64,000 nt of DNA. It comes from Phytophthora colocasiae. Its lineage: Eukaryota; Oomycota; Peronosporomycetes; Peronosporales; Peronosporaceae. Each line of letters opens with the position of its first letter. Positions within the stretch are counted from its first letter, which is position 1. The DNA is taken from the NCBI GenBank assembly GCA_018806915.1, contig JAGKQI010000021.1:682001-746000 (forward strand). Reading direction: 5' to 3'. A program made the translations under genes and the position numbers. Below are positions 9,679 through 20,375 of the stretch, piece after piece. The notes beneath the pieces are model-generated. The model ran no database searches. It was given only the letters and a program-made list of their open reading frames with translations, and was not told where the DNA came from.

Positions 9679-10572
9679 ATGGAGCAAGAAGCATACGCTC
9701 ACTTGACTCCGAGTCAGCAGGACACGCTTAACAAGCTTACGTCCTTGCTGGGCCCTGAAGGTATGGCGCACCTTGCGTCTCAAGGGCCTGAGGCCGTCAA
9801 CGCGCGCCTCGAGGCATTTGCCTCGTACGAGAACGCTCTCGTTGAGCACATTCAGCGGAATGTAAAAGGGGGCCACCCCTGCTCCGAGAGCTAAGCCCGT
9901 CACGCTCAGCGTGAAGACCTTCCACGGGAATGAGGGAGAGAACCTCCTTTTGTGGACCCGAGAGGTCGAAATGGCCATGGGGGCCGCCATTCTCCAGTTG
10001 AAGGGGCAACGCGTGGTGCTCGCTATCCCTAAGCTCGAGGGACGAGTATGAGAATGGGCTTTGACGTCTGGACGTCAGTGGAAGCGGCCTTCCCCACGTG
10101 GGGCGAGCTAATGGCCAAGCTCACGCAAGTGTTTGCTCCGCCTAACCAGGCGTATCGCGTGCGGTCACGCTTCCTTGCTTGTCGCCAGGGCAAGAAGGAT
10201 CTGGTGGACTATATCCAAGAGCTGCGCACGCTCATTGCTGGCATGGCTGCCGACCCTCTACCTGAGGTGGTCGCCGTGACCGTCTTCATGGAAGGCTTGC
10301 GAGCTGGCGTTGCCAGGACGGAGGCGTTCCGTCAAAACCCTCGTAACTTCGAAGACGCTGTCAGCGTGGCATTGAATGACGAGCACAACGTTAAGTTGTC
10401 GAGGGTCGGTGCTAACAGCACAGGGTCCGGGGGACCCGAGCCTATGGACCTCAGCTATGCTGAAGATGAGGTAGCTGAGCTACGAGCTGCGGTGCAGCGT
10501 ATGAGCACCCGCCGGTGCTACACGTGTGGTAGTCCCTCACACCTGAGGCCCAACTGCCCTCTGCGCAAATAG
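9679..10572 (+). pseudogene. Gypsy gag, broken by frameshifts
   Basis: ATG 9679 opens MEQEAYAHLTPSQQDTLNKL and runs to a stop at 9894; a +1 frame then continues as [18 protein letters not shown] to about 10050, and the frame at 10048-10572 carries the core WGELMAKLTQVF, YRVRSRFLACRQGKKDLVDY, typical of retrotransposon gag. A CX2CX4HX4C zinc knuckle (CYTCGSPSHLRPNC) lies at about 10516-10557, just before a TAG at 10570. At least two frame changes are needed to read it (near 9866 in an A/G run and near 10045). It would have formed the particle coat and bound RNA; now dead. Confidence 0.75.
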
Positions 10573-10737
10573 CGCGCCGGCCAAAATGGCCGCAACCCTG
10601 CCGTGGGTCCCGCTTTGGGCTCTGCCCAGGGAAACACCGGCTCCCAGTAGACGCGGGGAGGTCTACTGGGGAAGAACTGAGTTCTGCAGTGCGTGAGAGG
10701 CACTGGGGCTCAGCCCCGAAGAGCTCCGTGCTCTTGA

Positions 10738-11029
10738 ACACGAACGTGTGAGCAAGCAGGGCTTGGTGGTAGTCCAAGTGGACGTGAAGGGCTTTGAGAA
10801 GCCATGGATCGTGTTGATCGATTCGGGAGCGTCTGGCAACTATGTCAGACGCTCCTCTGTTGAAGGTAGTCAGCAATATGCTTAGGCGCTTCGAGCGCGA
10901 AGAGGTGACACAGTCACCGTCTAGCGACGGGCGTCCGTGTCACGGTGTCCAAGGTCCCTATGGACCTGCGGCTGAAGTTCCTGGACCTCGATAGCGTGGA
11001 AATCCACCCAGTTGGAGGGGCCGTCTGAC
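10738..11029 (+). pseudogene. Gypsy aspartic protease fragment
   Basis: Reads LEHERVSKQGLVVVQVDVKG then IDSGASGNYVRRSS, where DSGAS is the retropepsin-type active site. A TAG follows after SQQYA. In a shifted frame, RLATGVRVTVSKVPMDL and RLKFLDLDS continue the family pattern to a TGA at about 11029. Confidence 0.7.
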
Positions 11030-11046
11030 ACCACGTCGTCCGACAG

Positions 11047-11475
11047 TTGTTGCCCTGGTGCGAACAAGTCGTCGACCTCAGTAGTGGAGAGATGTGGGGG
11101 TCTCTGGGGAACGGAGCTGCGACGCCAGAAGAAGGACTCGCAGAAGCAGAAGCCGCAGACGTGTCAGGCACGCTCACGTGGTCATCGCCGTCAGCAGCAT
11201 CAACGCCCTGCTTCGGAGCGGCGGACGCGCTCGACTGTGAGGCTGGGGCGCTAGATCTGCCTCCAGACGACGCAACATTTCCGCCACCATCACTTCGCGA
11301 TGCCGTGGATGCCGAAGCGGGCCTAGTGCCCGAGGCGTCGCCAATAGTAGAAGCCGATGGAGAACCCATGGCTGCAGGATCTTCTTCAGAGGTGTGCGTC
11401 AGAAAGGAAATCGGGATGTGGCCGTTTGTGGGATACGACAGTTGGCTATTTCTGAGTTTGATGGAATCAGACTGA
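11047..11475 (+). pseudogene. Possible Gypsy polyprotein linker
   Basis: An open stretch of 142 codons without a recognised fold, rich in Ala, Ser, Asp and Pro. It follows the protease directly and could be the variable linker before reverse transcriptase, but the opposite strand is also open over the same region (11726 to 10914), so coding sense is uncertain. No reverse transcriptase follows. Confidence 0.3.
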
Positions 11476-11555
11476 GCGACAGGACACCAGAGACTCTGAA
11501 ATCCTGGAAGTTCTGAAAGCGTCACAGCTACACTATGTTCACGGGACCTCTGGTA

Positions 11556-11625
11556 TACTGGCCTGGCCATGATGCTCAGTTTGGAGAAAGTACTGGCCTG
11601 GCCATGATGCTCAGTTTGGAGAAAG
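11556..11625. repeat. Exact tandem duplication of 35 bp
   Basis: TACTGGCCTGGCCATGATGC and the following 15 bases occur twice head to tail without a difference (11556-11590 and 11591-11625). It lies in sequence with no recognised gene and is probably a recent slippage event. Confidence 0.95.
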
Positions 11626-12099
11626 TTCACTGACGAATTATGACCAGGAGGGGCGGTTGACACGTTGCTAATTACGATTTTTCGAGTGGATATGGACGTT
11701 ACGCTGTGATGTGATTGGATATACACTGGATTGTGAGAGAAAGGGAGATGTGGGACGAGGTTATGTCCCGTGTGACAATATGATGGATCTGTGGAAAAAA
11801 TATATATTAACCTTCACCTGTATTGTAAAGGGGCCCAAGAGATCAGAAGTGTTCCTCGGAAAAGTGCACAAGCTCCGAGAGACAACAACTCTCGCCGGAC
11901 TTTCCCCGACGATGAGTGCCTAAAGGTTGACAGAAAGTCTCTCAGAAGAATGTATCTCTGAGAGACCTCATCCCGTTGCCGTCCTGTGTGACGATGATGG
12001 TTCAAGGAATACAATTATACCCACAAGATACCAAGTATCGCGCACCAAACGTAGCGCACGCGCATATCCCAATTGGACTTCGTGAGTTGCAGCATCCGC
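11626..12099. other. No recognised feature
   Basis: I see no gene, RNA or repeat with support. Probably decayed retroelement sequence between the Gypsy remnant and the next repeat block. Confidence 0.5.
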
Positions 12100-12480
12100 A
12101 CCCTAAAAACACTCATGGATTTCTGGTATCACGCATGGAAACTCTGATATCACACCATGAAGTCTGACGAACATGAGTCTGACGAACATGATTCTGGTAA
12201 CACAAGTCTGATGTGTCCGGCTTATACAAGCAATATTCCAGACATCACCAGTTTCCGATGAACAGACTCCGACGTACAAGACTCCGATGATCAGACCCAA
12301 GTGTCACGACTCTGGTATTACGACTCTGATGTACATGATTCCGGAGTACATGGTTCCGATGAACATGTCTCCGACGCACATGATTCCAGACCCTGATGAA
12401 CAGGATACCAAGACTCTGACACTCTGAAGTCCACCCATACTGAAACCAAGTGTACCCAACACGACCTCGCGCAATCAAGT
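12100..12480. repeat. Degenerate 15-18-bp tandem repeat
   Basis: Variants of a short motif around CTCYGATGAACATGA recur many times. Two neighbouring copies of AGTCTGACGAACATG are exact (12161-12175 and 12176-12190); the others carry several changes. No coding sense is visible on either strand. Confidence 0.75.
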
Positions 12481-12501
12481 GACACGCAACCCACTCATCC
12501 C

Positions 12502-13381
12502 TGTAATGACATCATTAAGTGTCGACTCAACAAGATCCGCTGTACCAGTGATCCCAAGTCCTGAGTTATACTGAGACCAAGTGTAACTGAGAATATAGAA
12601 GACAGAAGACAGAGAGATACGAGATAGATAACCAGAGTTCAATTTGATCGCCCGAGTTCAATTTGCGTTATAACCCCAAAGTCGATTCGTCGGTTCATTG
12701 GAAAGTGTAAGGCCACGACAAAGCTTGAGTCGTGTGATCTCTCACCTATCAAGCCCCGTTAGGTGGAGATCAGCGTAACGTAGAGACCTGATAGGACCCA
12801 CCTATTCCATTTCCTAGTTGGGTCGTTTGGCTTGTCTCTAACGGTAGCCCATTTCATATTGTACGTTTGGATAGGTTCTGGGAGCTAGACAGTCGCTCTC
12901 TGGACGCTCGGTAGACTGTTGTATATAACCGATAGGGTATTGGTTTATTTCCCTCTATATATTAGAGGGTGGTGCGCGAAAGTTACGGGGATACCAGGTG
13001 TCTGGTAGACATTCCCTAGTTGACCTGGAGTACTAGTCCACCGCTCAAGGGCCAGGAAAGAATAAGAGCTGCTGTATATTTGTATATCGGAACTCTATAT
13101 TGCGGTTATCTCGGAAGTCTAGTGACAGGACTTCTCATTGTATTAATTTTCTCTTTGGGTCTTCAGAAAATCTCCGGCGTACACAAGTGTTCACCAGAGA
13201 ACGTTCGACCCCCAAGCGCTCCTGTGAGGATCAGAAGGATATCCGACGGTCTACACAAGGAACCCTCACTCTCACCAACACTCCCACGACCCCGGCGAGG
13301 GTCTCATTACCAAGACAACGAACCTACGAGGACAGCACAAGGTAACACACGCCCACCTTGCTGTGCGACTCTAGTATTACA
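12502..13381 (+). mobile_element. Putative solo or truncated-element LTR
   Basis: 880 bp that begin TGTAAT and end ATTACA, a perfect 6-bp inverted terminus of LTR type. Inside are TGTATATAACC near 12919, a possible TATA box, and a T-rich segment before the end. No 5-bp target duplication is seen at the two edges (ATCCC versus TCAGT), so it may be a one-sided LTR left after rearrangement. It cuts into the ABCA transporter pseudogene region. Assigned by end structure only; orientation is assumed. Confidence 0.4.
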
Positions 13382-13469
13382 TCAGTAGTCGCACCTTCAG
13401 GTTTCACTGTACGCCCCTGCACCGCGGTAAAAGTTGCACCGACTTCGCGACATCGATCCGAAGACATTT

Positions 13470-14602
13470 TCACGTGCAGAGCTGCTTTCTTACCTCCTGG
13501 AACGGGGAACACCATCCGAATGCCTTGAACGGAGAGTGCTGCACCGGATCTTTCCTGGTCCACCAAGTCAGCGCTTGGCGGCTCAATGTTGGCGTTTGTC
13601 TCCACGTCAAAGCTGTTGAGCTCTCGTTCAGCGGAGAAAAAGGTATCCGTTTTTTTTTTATCTTCTCCAGTACGAAGGACGCAGGTGGAAGTATAATTTC
13701 TCGGGCATACCGTACTCTTTGGGGATGACCTTCTCGAAGTACAGACCAAGTAGAGTATAAAATATCGCATCAAACGCGAAATACTAAAGCGCCGACGAGA
13801 ATCGGAAGTTGTTGATGGTGTTCGAGGCAGTCGAGAACGAGATCCCCACTTGCGAGGTTTCAGCCGAAGACAAAGAGTTAACACCAAAGACAAGGCCAAC
13901 TAGGGCTAGCAAACACGCGATGTTCTTGGACGATTCGGATGACGAATCCTTGTACGCCCCAGTCACACCATACATGATGGAGAACAGAATTAAGCCAACG
14001 TAGACACCCGTGTGAGATTTGGAAAACATGTTGCTGATCATGAAGGCGAAACCCAGCGCACTCATACTGAAGAGGAAGAAGAACAGGAACAGCAGCAGGG
14101 CGTTTGTGTTCGGGTAGAGCTTGGCGATAGCCACAAGCGTCTAAAGCACGCTGCTCACGAACAGGATCACGATGTACGTGAGGTACCACGAGATGACGAT
14201 GCTGGACTCCTTCACGCCGAGGATCTTCATCAGCTCTCGAGACCGCGTCTCTCTTTCCGACATGAGACCAACGAGGATCTTTGACAGCGGGTGCAGATAC
14301 GTGAGAATGAAGAAAATTGGGAACGTGCTCTTCACTGAATCGTTGAAAGAGGAGGAGGCGAACGCGTTGATGAGGAATGGGGTCGTGAGAAAACGGCTGA
14401 GGCGTCTGGCGAAGCGGAGTAAGCAGAGCTTCACTAGTGAAATTATCCAGTTGCAGGTCGGAAGCGGTGATCTAAGTGGAGAGGGTTCATGAAGCAGATT
14501 GTTGAACAACTGATCTGCGAACTTTGTAGCTGGATCGCTCGCCACAGTCTCTAGCGGACGCAGATCTAGATCGTCCGAAGACACTGCAGTAGAGGCGTTG
14601 AT
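13470..14602 (-). pseudogene. ABCA-type ABC transporter fragment
   Basis: Minus-strand membrane domain and start of the first nucleotide-binding domain of an ABCA-family transporter, proteins that export lipids or amphipathic compounds with ATP. From 14602 it reads ERETRSRELMKILGVKESS, then helices LLLFLFFFLFSMSALGFAF and GVYVGLILFSIMYGVTGAY, then AETSQVGISFSTASNTINNF and EKVIPKEYGMPEK. After a frame change it has NANIEPPSADLVDQE and ALSVQGIRMVFPVPGGKK, the lead-in to NBD1. Lesions: in-frame TAG at 14141-14143, in-frame TAG at 13784-13786, and a frameshift at a 10-base T run (13650-13659). The Walker A, signature and second half are missing; the LTR-like block ends about 90 bp beyond. The N-terminus above 14602 is not recognisable. 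Confidence 0.8.
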
Positions 14603-14605
14603 CTA

Positions 14606-15044
14606 GCACGCTCCTGTGGTCACCTTGGTGCTGGCATCCCAGCAGGGCATGCAGTTGACAAAACAGGTGTCCAGCGCGTCTCCAGCACCAAGAATCCATC
14701 CGTCGTGTACTACTGGTAGTCACTAGTTTCCAGCTTACGATCCACCCGGAAGGCACAGTCTTGTCTGTGCTGAAGGTGCTCAAATGATGACGAAGAAGAG
14801 TAAGAACTGGGGCCCAGCGTCGGAAGCGGCTAAGGGGTGGACGTTCTCGCAGTGGGTCTTCTTAGTACGCCTAACTCCCTGGGTTGCAGCGCACTTTCGC
14901 TGAAGTCACGGCACGAAAACGGGCCTATCATGAACAACGGGTAGACTTGACCGACTAATTGGACAATTTTACTGCGGTTGAGTGCGCTACGCGCGCCGGC
15001 AAGGCTAGGAATTCCCGTCTCCATTTCTTCTGCTACTCAGCGTG
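14606..15044. other. No clear gene; possible decayed ABCA N-terminus
   Basis: The region lies where the N-terminal part of the ABCA transporter would be expected. Short frames on both strands show no convincing similarity to a known domain. A minus-strand hydrophobic stretch (FLLFFVII near 14780-14805) could be a remnant helix. Confidence 0.3.
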
Positions 15045-15377
15045 TCAGTTAGTGAGTGCCACACAATAATCACACCAATTTTGAAACCACAGTAAAGCCT
15101 GAATTAAACCAGAATTAAACCAAGAAAAACCATTGGAGCCAGGCTTTTCTGGTGTAGTGGCTTTATGTAGCCACTGGCTTTTCCAACACTGGTAACACAT
15201 ACCTAAAAATTCTACCGTCTGTAAGCCATCGGATGTTGGCGTGATGGGCCCTTTGTAGGCGAAGCTGAAATCAGCGTGGCTGCTCGAGGACACGACAACG
15301 ACGAAAACAGCAAAGGATAAAAGGCTGGCAACTATTAAGTACACTATTGCTGTCTGAGACGACATCCACGAGGACAT
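15045..15377 (-). CDS. Small hypothetical protein with one membrane segment
   Basis: 110 codons from ATG 15377. The N-terminal part contains one strongly hydrophobic segment (YLIVASLLSFAVFVVVV, about residues 12-28) which could be a signal anchor. The rest is polar and unlike any family I know. The C-terminal half overlaps sequence with short repeats (TTTAATTC twice) and a hairpin GTGGCT/AGCCAC at about 15158-15175, which makes true coding doubtful. Confidence 0.2.
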   Translation of the reverse strand: MSSWMSSQTAIVYLIVASLLSFAVFVVVVSSSSHADFSFAYKGPITPTSDGLQTVEFLGMCYQCWKSQWLHKATTPEKPGSNGFSWFNSGLIQALLWFQNWCDYCVALTN

Positions 15378-15890
15378 TATTCGTTCGGCCTTTAACAAGG
15401 CGCTAAGCGTAAAATTCTAGGCCTAAATCCATGGTTTGACGCAAGCATTTTGAAGTGTCCCTTCTATTGAAATTATTTTCACCAATCACGACTCGTTTTC
15501 TTAACTATAGTTAGCCGTCAGACGTGTGGCCGTTACCGTCTGTATACATAAATGTCAAGGGCCGAGGACCACACAATTTTGAGCAGTCTCGGCTTTATTG
15601 TCCAATAATACTGCTTAAATTGAATGGCTTTGGCGTACGCAGAAAACAAAAACGGTTTTGGAAGGAGCCGATAGCATTCTAAATATAGCTTTGTTCTCGT
15701 TACAGAAGCGAGGCCGAGGGGAAATTGTGCTGTTGGAGTGGACGCTGAGATTGAGATTGATTTCGTGGAGGTTTTGGAAGTGTGGCGGAGAGGGATTGAA
15801 CGACATTTGAGTTGATCCGGGTCGTAAGATCTTCTTTTTCTTGACGTCGTTGCTTGAAAAGTATTATCTATCTTCATTGCTGTGTCCGTC
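15378..15890. other. Upstream region of the zinc-finger gene
   Basis: No recognised gene. AT-rich stretches at 15440-15520; nothing else can be supported. The promoter of the gene at 15891 would lie here. Confidence 0.4.
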
Positions 15891-17358
15891 ATGAGCTGCG
15901 CGAAGTGTTCAACTTGCTCGGTTGTATTTGACACCAGCGGTCATTTGAAGCAGCATCATCAGCGAGAGCATCCGTTGTCGGTTACGGTAAGGTTTCCGGG
16001 TGGAAGAAACGAGATGGTTAAACATGATTGCAGTTCGCATTGTTTTACGTGCCCGAAGTGTAAGCGGCAGTTTCGCTGGCAAAAGGCGCTCCGACATCAC
16101 GTTACCAAAGGTAAATGTAAATGTACGACAGACCGCAAAACGAAAAAAAAAGCCAGTGGTACGAAGAATGGATAAAGGTGTCACACCCGAAGTTTTGAAC
16201 AGTCTTGTCCTTGTTTTAAATACAGAGATTGGTGCTTAGATATGCACGACATGTGGATTTTGTGTTGGACGAGAAGCAATTCAACTTCGATCCCACATGA
16301 CCCGAAATCATTTCGATTCTTATAAAATTCCAAGTACTCAAACGTTGGAAGAGGTTTTAATGGACCTTAAACTTTCTTCGAACGACGAGATGTGGAAGCG
16401 TGTAAGTCGTGATGGAGGTGTAACACCAGTAAATCATCTACCAGTTTTAAGTGGGGAAATGTGTAGTGCCTGCGAGTATTTGTGCTGCTCAAAGGAAGTC
16501 ATGCGGCGCCACCTTATTAAGAACCATATCGGTGCCCAATCGTTTGATGTATTGGTGCAGACACTTTTACCTGTCACAAACAGACGGTTTTTTCGAGTAC
16601 TGGAATCAGCTGGAAGTGCATCCAGTACCGAGATGAATGAAAGCCTCCGTCGCGAACTGAGTACTTTTGATGCTTTACTTGCCAGGCAAAGCCGAAATGA
16701 TGGAAGCGACTACCTCGTTGCGTCTCTACTTCGACAGCTCAATTGGCACAAAAAGCTGAAAATGAATGCGAATATCACCTGTGAAGAAATGATGGGTTTG
16801 TGTAAACTCAACAAGATCTCGAGATTGGACGATAATATACTGGCAATGGTGTCAACATTTTTTCAACGAGGGATGGGATTGTTAGACAAGGTTCCCTACC
16901 TAACTCGACGACACATTCGAGCAGGGAGGATGGATGTTTCAGAGTGTTCTAAAGGGTTTCGCTTTGTTGAAGATGCCCCTGGAAATTACCGTAGACACCT
17001 GGCCAACTTGATTAGAATGGTTGGTAAGAGCCTTGAGTTGCAAACAGATCGCCGTCATGTGTGGAAATTTCCTACCCATAAATCGGTGGAGAATGCAGTA
17101 CTGAAACTCGAAGCTGAGTGTGTAAGTACAACTTTCTATCCTGATTCGGAACAAGCTCAGACCAAACTACGAAGTGTACTGAAGGCACTGTTTGTTACTG
17201 AATGTTGCCAAACTCAAACTCGGGACAATTTGGAGCTAGACGTACAGTACGCCGAATACAGCGTAGTCGATGGCCCTGATGGCCCTAAAATCACAGTTTC
17301 GTGCCATGTTTTGCATGAAGTCGATGGTCCCAGTCTACATCTATTGGCTAAAATGTAA
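15891..17358 (+). pseudogene. C2H2 zinc-finger protein, frameshifted and with an internal stop
   Basis: ATG 15891 opens MSCAKCSTCSVVF. Finger 1 is C-x2-C-x12-H-x4-H (CSTC...HHQREH); finger 2 is C-x2-C-x12-H-x5-C (CPKC...HVTKGKC). The frame then shifts at a run of nine A (16143-16151) and continues as DKGVTPEVLNSLVLVLNTEI. An in-frame TAG at 16237-16239 is followed at once by a third finger, CTTCGFCV..LRSHMTRNH. A fourth finger, CSACEYLCCSKEVMRRHLIK.H, starts at about 16464. The remaining 290 residues form a mostly helical, charged region of unknown fold ending VDGPSLHLLAKM. The finger arrangement resembles the DUF3505/OrsD-type proteins that accompany RecQ-like helicases in fungal repeats; this is a loose resemblance. 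An intron removing the stop is possible (TTAG ends at 16239), so it may not be dead. Its 3' part is triplicated downstream. Confidence 0.6.
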
Positions 17359-17853
17359 CGTTTCGTTCATTGATTGACTAAAATGGTTAAAACGTTCACT
17401 AAACGAATGTTGGCTTTTAAGAGCATGGAGGTGCTGTAGCATGTCGAGAATATCCGGTCATCAACCTTAATATAGGAAATCCCATACAAAAACTCCGAGT
17501 CGACTGCGGTACCAAAAATCAGTGAAATCGGCGGAAAATTGGAGAGTGAAAATAAAGTTGCCTTGAAAATGTATGACTGTACCATGCCGTATAGACGGGC
17601 CATTGAGCCAATTTTCAAAACTTCGTCAATACTCCACTTCTGTATACGAAAAGTTGTGAGGTGGGGTATTTCGACACGGGGAAGATGATGGTGGGATTCA
17701 CATGCGACATAGATGGGACAATCAGTCAGTTTTTGAAACTGTTTCAATACTTCACTTTACTATATGAAAATTGTGAGGTGCGGTATTCCGACACGGGGAA
17801 GATGGTGGTGGGATTCCCATGAGACATAGACAGGCCAAAACCCCGTATAACAT
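17359..17853. repeat. 3' flank of the zinc-finger gene with a diverged internal repeat
   Basis: Two related stretches of about 100 bp lie in tandem (about 17625-17728 and 17739-17832), both containing TGTGAGGTG.GGTATT.CGACACGGG and GGTGGGATTC.CATG.GACATAGA. A minus-strand frame of 126 codons over this segment is conserved in all three block copies only because the copies are nearly identical; it has no known relatives. Confidence 0.75.
17845..17853. repeat. 9-bp target-site duplication, left
   Basis: GTATAACAT, repeated immediately after the element at 20987-20995. The uninterrupted site CCCCGTATAACATCTTTA is present in block copies 2 and 3 (near 23280 and 25577), proving the insertion. Confidence 0.95.
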
Positions 17854-17957
17854 GGGAAAATCTATGGAGCTCGAGGTTACGGAGCTCGAGGTACCAAAAA
17901 ATCATATGAGTTGACCAAAATAAAAATAGTCAACACAAATTTTTATTTTATTGCAAA
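17854..17957 (+). repeat. MULE left terminal inverted repeat
   Basis: Starts GGGAAAATCTATGG and is an exact reverse complement of 20883-20986. It contains a direct repeat of GGAGCTCGAGGT and an AT-rich inner half, the usual place for transposase binding. Confidence 0.95.
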
Positions 17958-18225
17958 GTAATTATCTCATAGCGGTTATTCTATTCTAGCGGTTATTCAA
18001 TGAGTAGTGGTTATTCTACGAGTACTTTAGTGTTTATTATGGATAAATGTAGGCTGCATCGCATACCCATGAGATGCTTTGCTACTTTTCAGTATTCGGT
18101 TATGAAACCCACATGGCCTCCTTTTCAATATTTGGTTATGAAACTCACGTGGCCTGTAAAACAAGGCGTGAAACCTACATTTGCCTTTGAGTTTTGCTCT
18201 TTTCAAGTGCATTCATTATTTGATT

Positions 18226-18938
18226 ATGGCTTCAACACCAACATCGGCACCACCTCCACCAACAACCTCGAGCTACCTCATTCCGCCACCTCCGGAACAA
18301 GTATTTGACTCTTATGAAGAGGTAGAGACTGCCCTTCACGCGTGGAATCGGCGCCAAGTTATTGACGTGACAAAGGCCCATAACAAGAAAAACAAGGCAA
18401 AAGAAATTCGACAACGTGATTTCCAATGCGACCACTACGGCAAAACCAAGAACACACGTCACCTCCGAGAGGAAGATCGAGTTCGTACACAACGGGGAAC
18501 AAGCAAAATTGGGTGCAAGATGAAGATTCGTATTGAAGCGGTCGATGCGAACAATGTGACCGGAAGTTCGAAAATAGTCCATCTTAATAGATCCAACATC
18601 CACAACCACCCCGCCTCTCGTGACCCGAGCTTTCACCCCGGCCATCGCAGTCGTGACATGGAACGTTTGCGTCGTCGGACCTGTCTCACACAGACTTAGT
18701 TGCTGCGCAGACAGCTGTCGGTGTGTCACCTCAAGTGGTTGTTGCTACGATTAGAAGTGCTGATTCGGATACAGCAATTATCGCGAAAGATGTGTCGAAC
18801 AAGAAAAATTCAAGTCGTCGGGAGGCACTGGCTGACGACACACCGACTGAGTTGCTGCTAAAGAAATTGAAAGAGCACAACTTTTTCTTCAAGGTTGACG
18901 TGGACAAAGCAACCTCTCGACTCCGGGCTTTATTTTGA
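18226..18938 (+). pseudogene. MULE transposase N-terminus (FAR1-like DNA-binding domain)
   Basis: ATG 18226 begins MASTPTSAPPPPTTSSY, a Pro-rich leader, then FDSYEEVETALHAWNRRQ, FQCDHYGKT and TSKIGCKMKIRIEA, then NIHNHPAS: the C...C...HNH spacing of FAR1/WRKY-GCM1 domains used by MULE transposases to bind the TIRs. The frame stops at 18699, but the next frame (18670-18938) carries on as VGVSPQVVVATIRSADSDTA and LLKKLKEHNFFFKVDVD, indicating a frameshift near 18670-18690. A TGA at 18936-18938 replaces a Trp-like position before HPGIKESYAWNSDVMVM, where the nested insertion begins. Confidence 0.8.
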
Positions 18939-18990
18939 TCACACCCGGGAATCAAGGAATCTTACGCTTGGAATTCTGACGTCATGGTTA

Positions 18991-20375
18991 TGTGGTGAAG
19001 CGCGAATAAGAAATCCGAGAAAAGGCAAACGTCAGGCCCAGAGAGAGTCGGATCAGCGACAGGGGCCTCTGGCGTGGCAAGATACCGGTTGATGACCCCA
19101 GATTGCGCAATGACGGCTGACGAATGGACCCGGATCGGTAATCGCCTTGATCTCTCCGCAAGTGGATGATGGATGGCGTCTTGGTCGAGTGAGACTAAGC
19201 GATCAGAGAGCCCTGCCGTAAGGTCTCACGTAGTGGCTCAGCACCAGGGAGAAGGAGACCAAAGCAGCGGCAGATCAGGGCAGGCACGATCTGCTGTGGA
19301 TCGACGACGACCTGATCGTGAGAAGGGGGCGATATCCAACGATCAGTGGGAAATTGCACAAGGTCAGTGACGTTACCCACTGTGTTAGGCCGAAGGAGAT
19401 CTCGAGGAGTACCCAAGGAGGCGGTCACGCAGAGATCATCCCAAGAGGAGATTTCGGGTCCGGACAATGGTAGCAGCATCGGTCGCACGGGGGAAGCGAT
19501 GTTCAAGTTCAGGAGGATCACGATCTTGACTATCGACGGCACGGGGATACGAGGTCAAGCGAGAAGGCTTGGAGGAAAGTTTGAGACTGAGTGTATTAGC
19601 ATCTTACGCTGCCTACGAGTTGCCCCCGGTGATGTGAGTGGTTCTCCCGCTCTGGTTGTTACCAACCAATCGTTCCGTAGTTGCAGTTGTCACACGTCAC
19701 AGATGCGCACGTCACAGATACGGATTCCAACACATAGGAATAACCATAAACAGAATCGAATTTGCTCTGGACCTCACAAGTGCCTTCATCCAAGACTGGG
19801 ACCGGGAATTACATTGGCCCACCAGCATCAAGAAGGTAAGGAGAAGAGATCTAGCATAGAGGTTAATTCTGGATAATACATTGGCCAGTTTTACCCTATC
19901 TAGTGATCTATCCTTTACGTGCGAACTACGGATCGGAAGGAATTGGCTGCTTGGCCTGACGATCTCGTCGACTCTCAACCCATCAAGACTCCCGCTATAG
20001 GAAGCGGCAAGCATCGTAAAGGAAGGAATCAGATCCCGAACGTTGGACCCTTGGAAGACCTGGATCGAAGACCAGGCGACCGGATCAAGGCTCGAGAACT
20101 CGCCTACGACCCGGATCAACCCCTCCGAGGTAGAGTGAAGTATTCCCACGCTATCTCATCACCCCTGCGTCACCCAAGACATTCTTCTCGCCCCAAGACA
20201 TCTTCAGAAGTCACCTGGAAGAGCGTAACCCGCCTACCGACGGGTACACAAGGTGAATACTACACGCAACAAGATCACGGATCATCGGGGGACCCCCTCC
20301 GTTAGTCGGTGTCTGGGCGCAAGTGGCGATCGCGATCGGCCTCAACCAGATTTTGGCCAGATCCGCTCCACCACA
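18991..20375. mobile_element. LTR-like insertion nested in the MULE transposase
   Basis: 1,385 bp with ends TGTGGTG and CACCACA (7-bp perfect inversion, TG...CA) and a 4-bp target duplication GTTA; the alternative reading is a 6-bp GTTATG with a shorter terminus. Removing it restores the continuous codons for VMVM and DCTYKTN of the transposase. Inside I see no protein domain. It is most simply a solo LTR of a Gypsy-like element or a small non-autonomous retroelement. Confidence 0.75.

Larger units (their letters stand above)
9417..11475 (+). mobile_element. Gypsy (Ty3-like) retrotransposon remnant
   Basis: Order: LTR-like block, PBS-like site, gag with zinc knuckle, aspartic protease, Pro/Ser/Ala-rich linker. 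No reverse transcriptase, RNase H or integrase was found downstream, so the element is truncated. Several frameshifts and stops break the coding sequence. It appears to have landed in the Copia remnant at about 9413. Confidence 0.7.

Noticed and set aside
10914..11726. 270-codon minus-strand Ser/Ala-rich gene
   Set aside because: Low-complexity composition, no known domain, and opposite to Gypsy gag-protease sequence whose continuation explains the open region.
17367..17747. 126-codon minus-strand gene, present three times
   Set aside because: It lies in the 3' flank of the zinc-finger gene, overlaps a diverged tandem repeat, and is conserved only because the whole block was recently triplicated.
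18232..18729. 165-codon minus-strand frame
   Set aside because: It is the shadow of the MULE transposase N-terminus on the plus strand, which has clear FAR1-like motifs.
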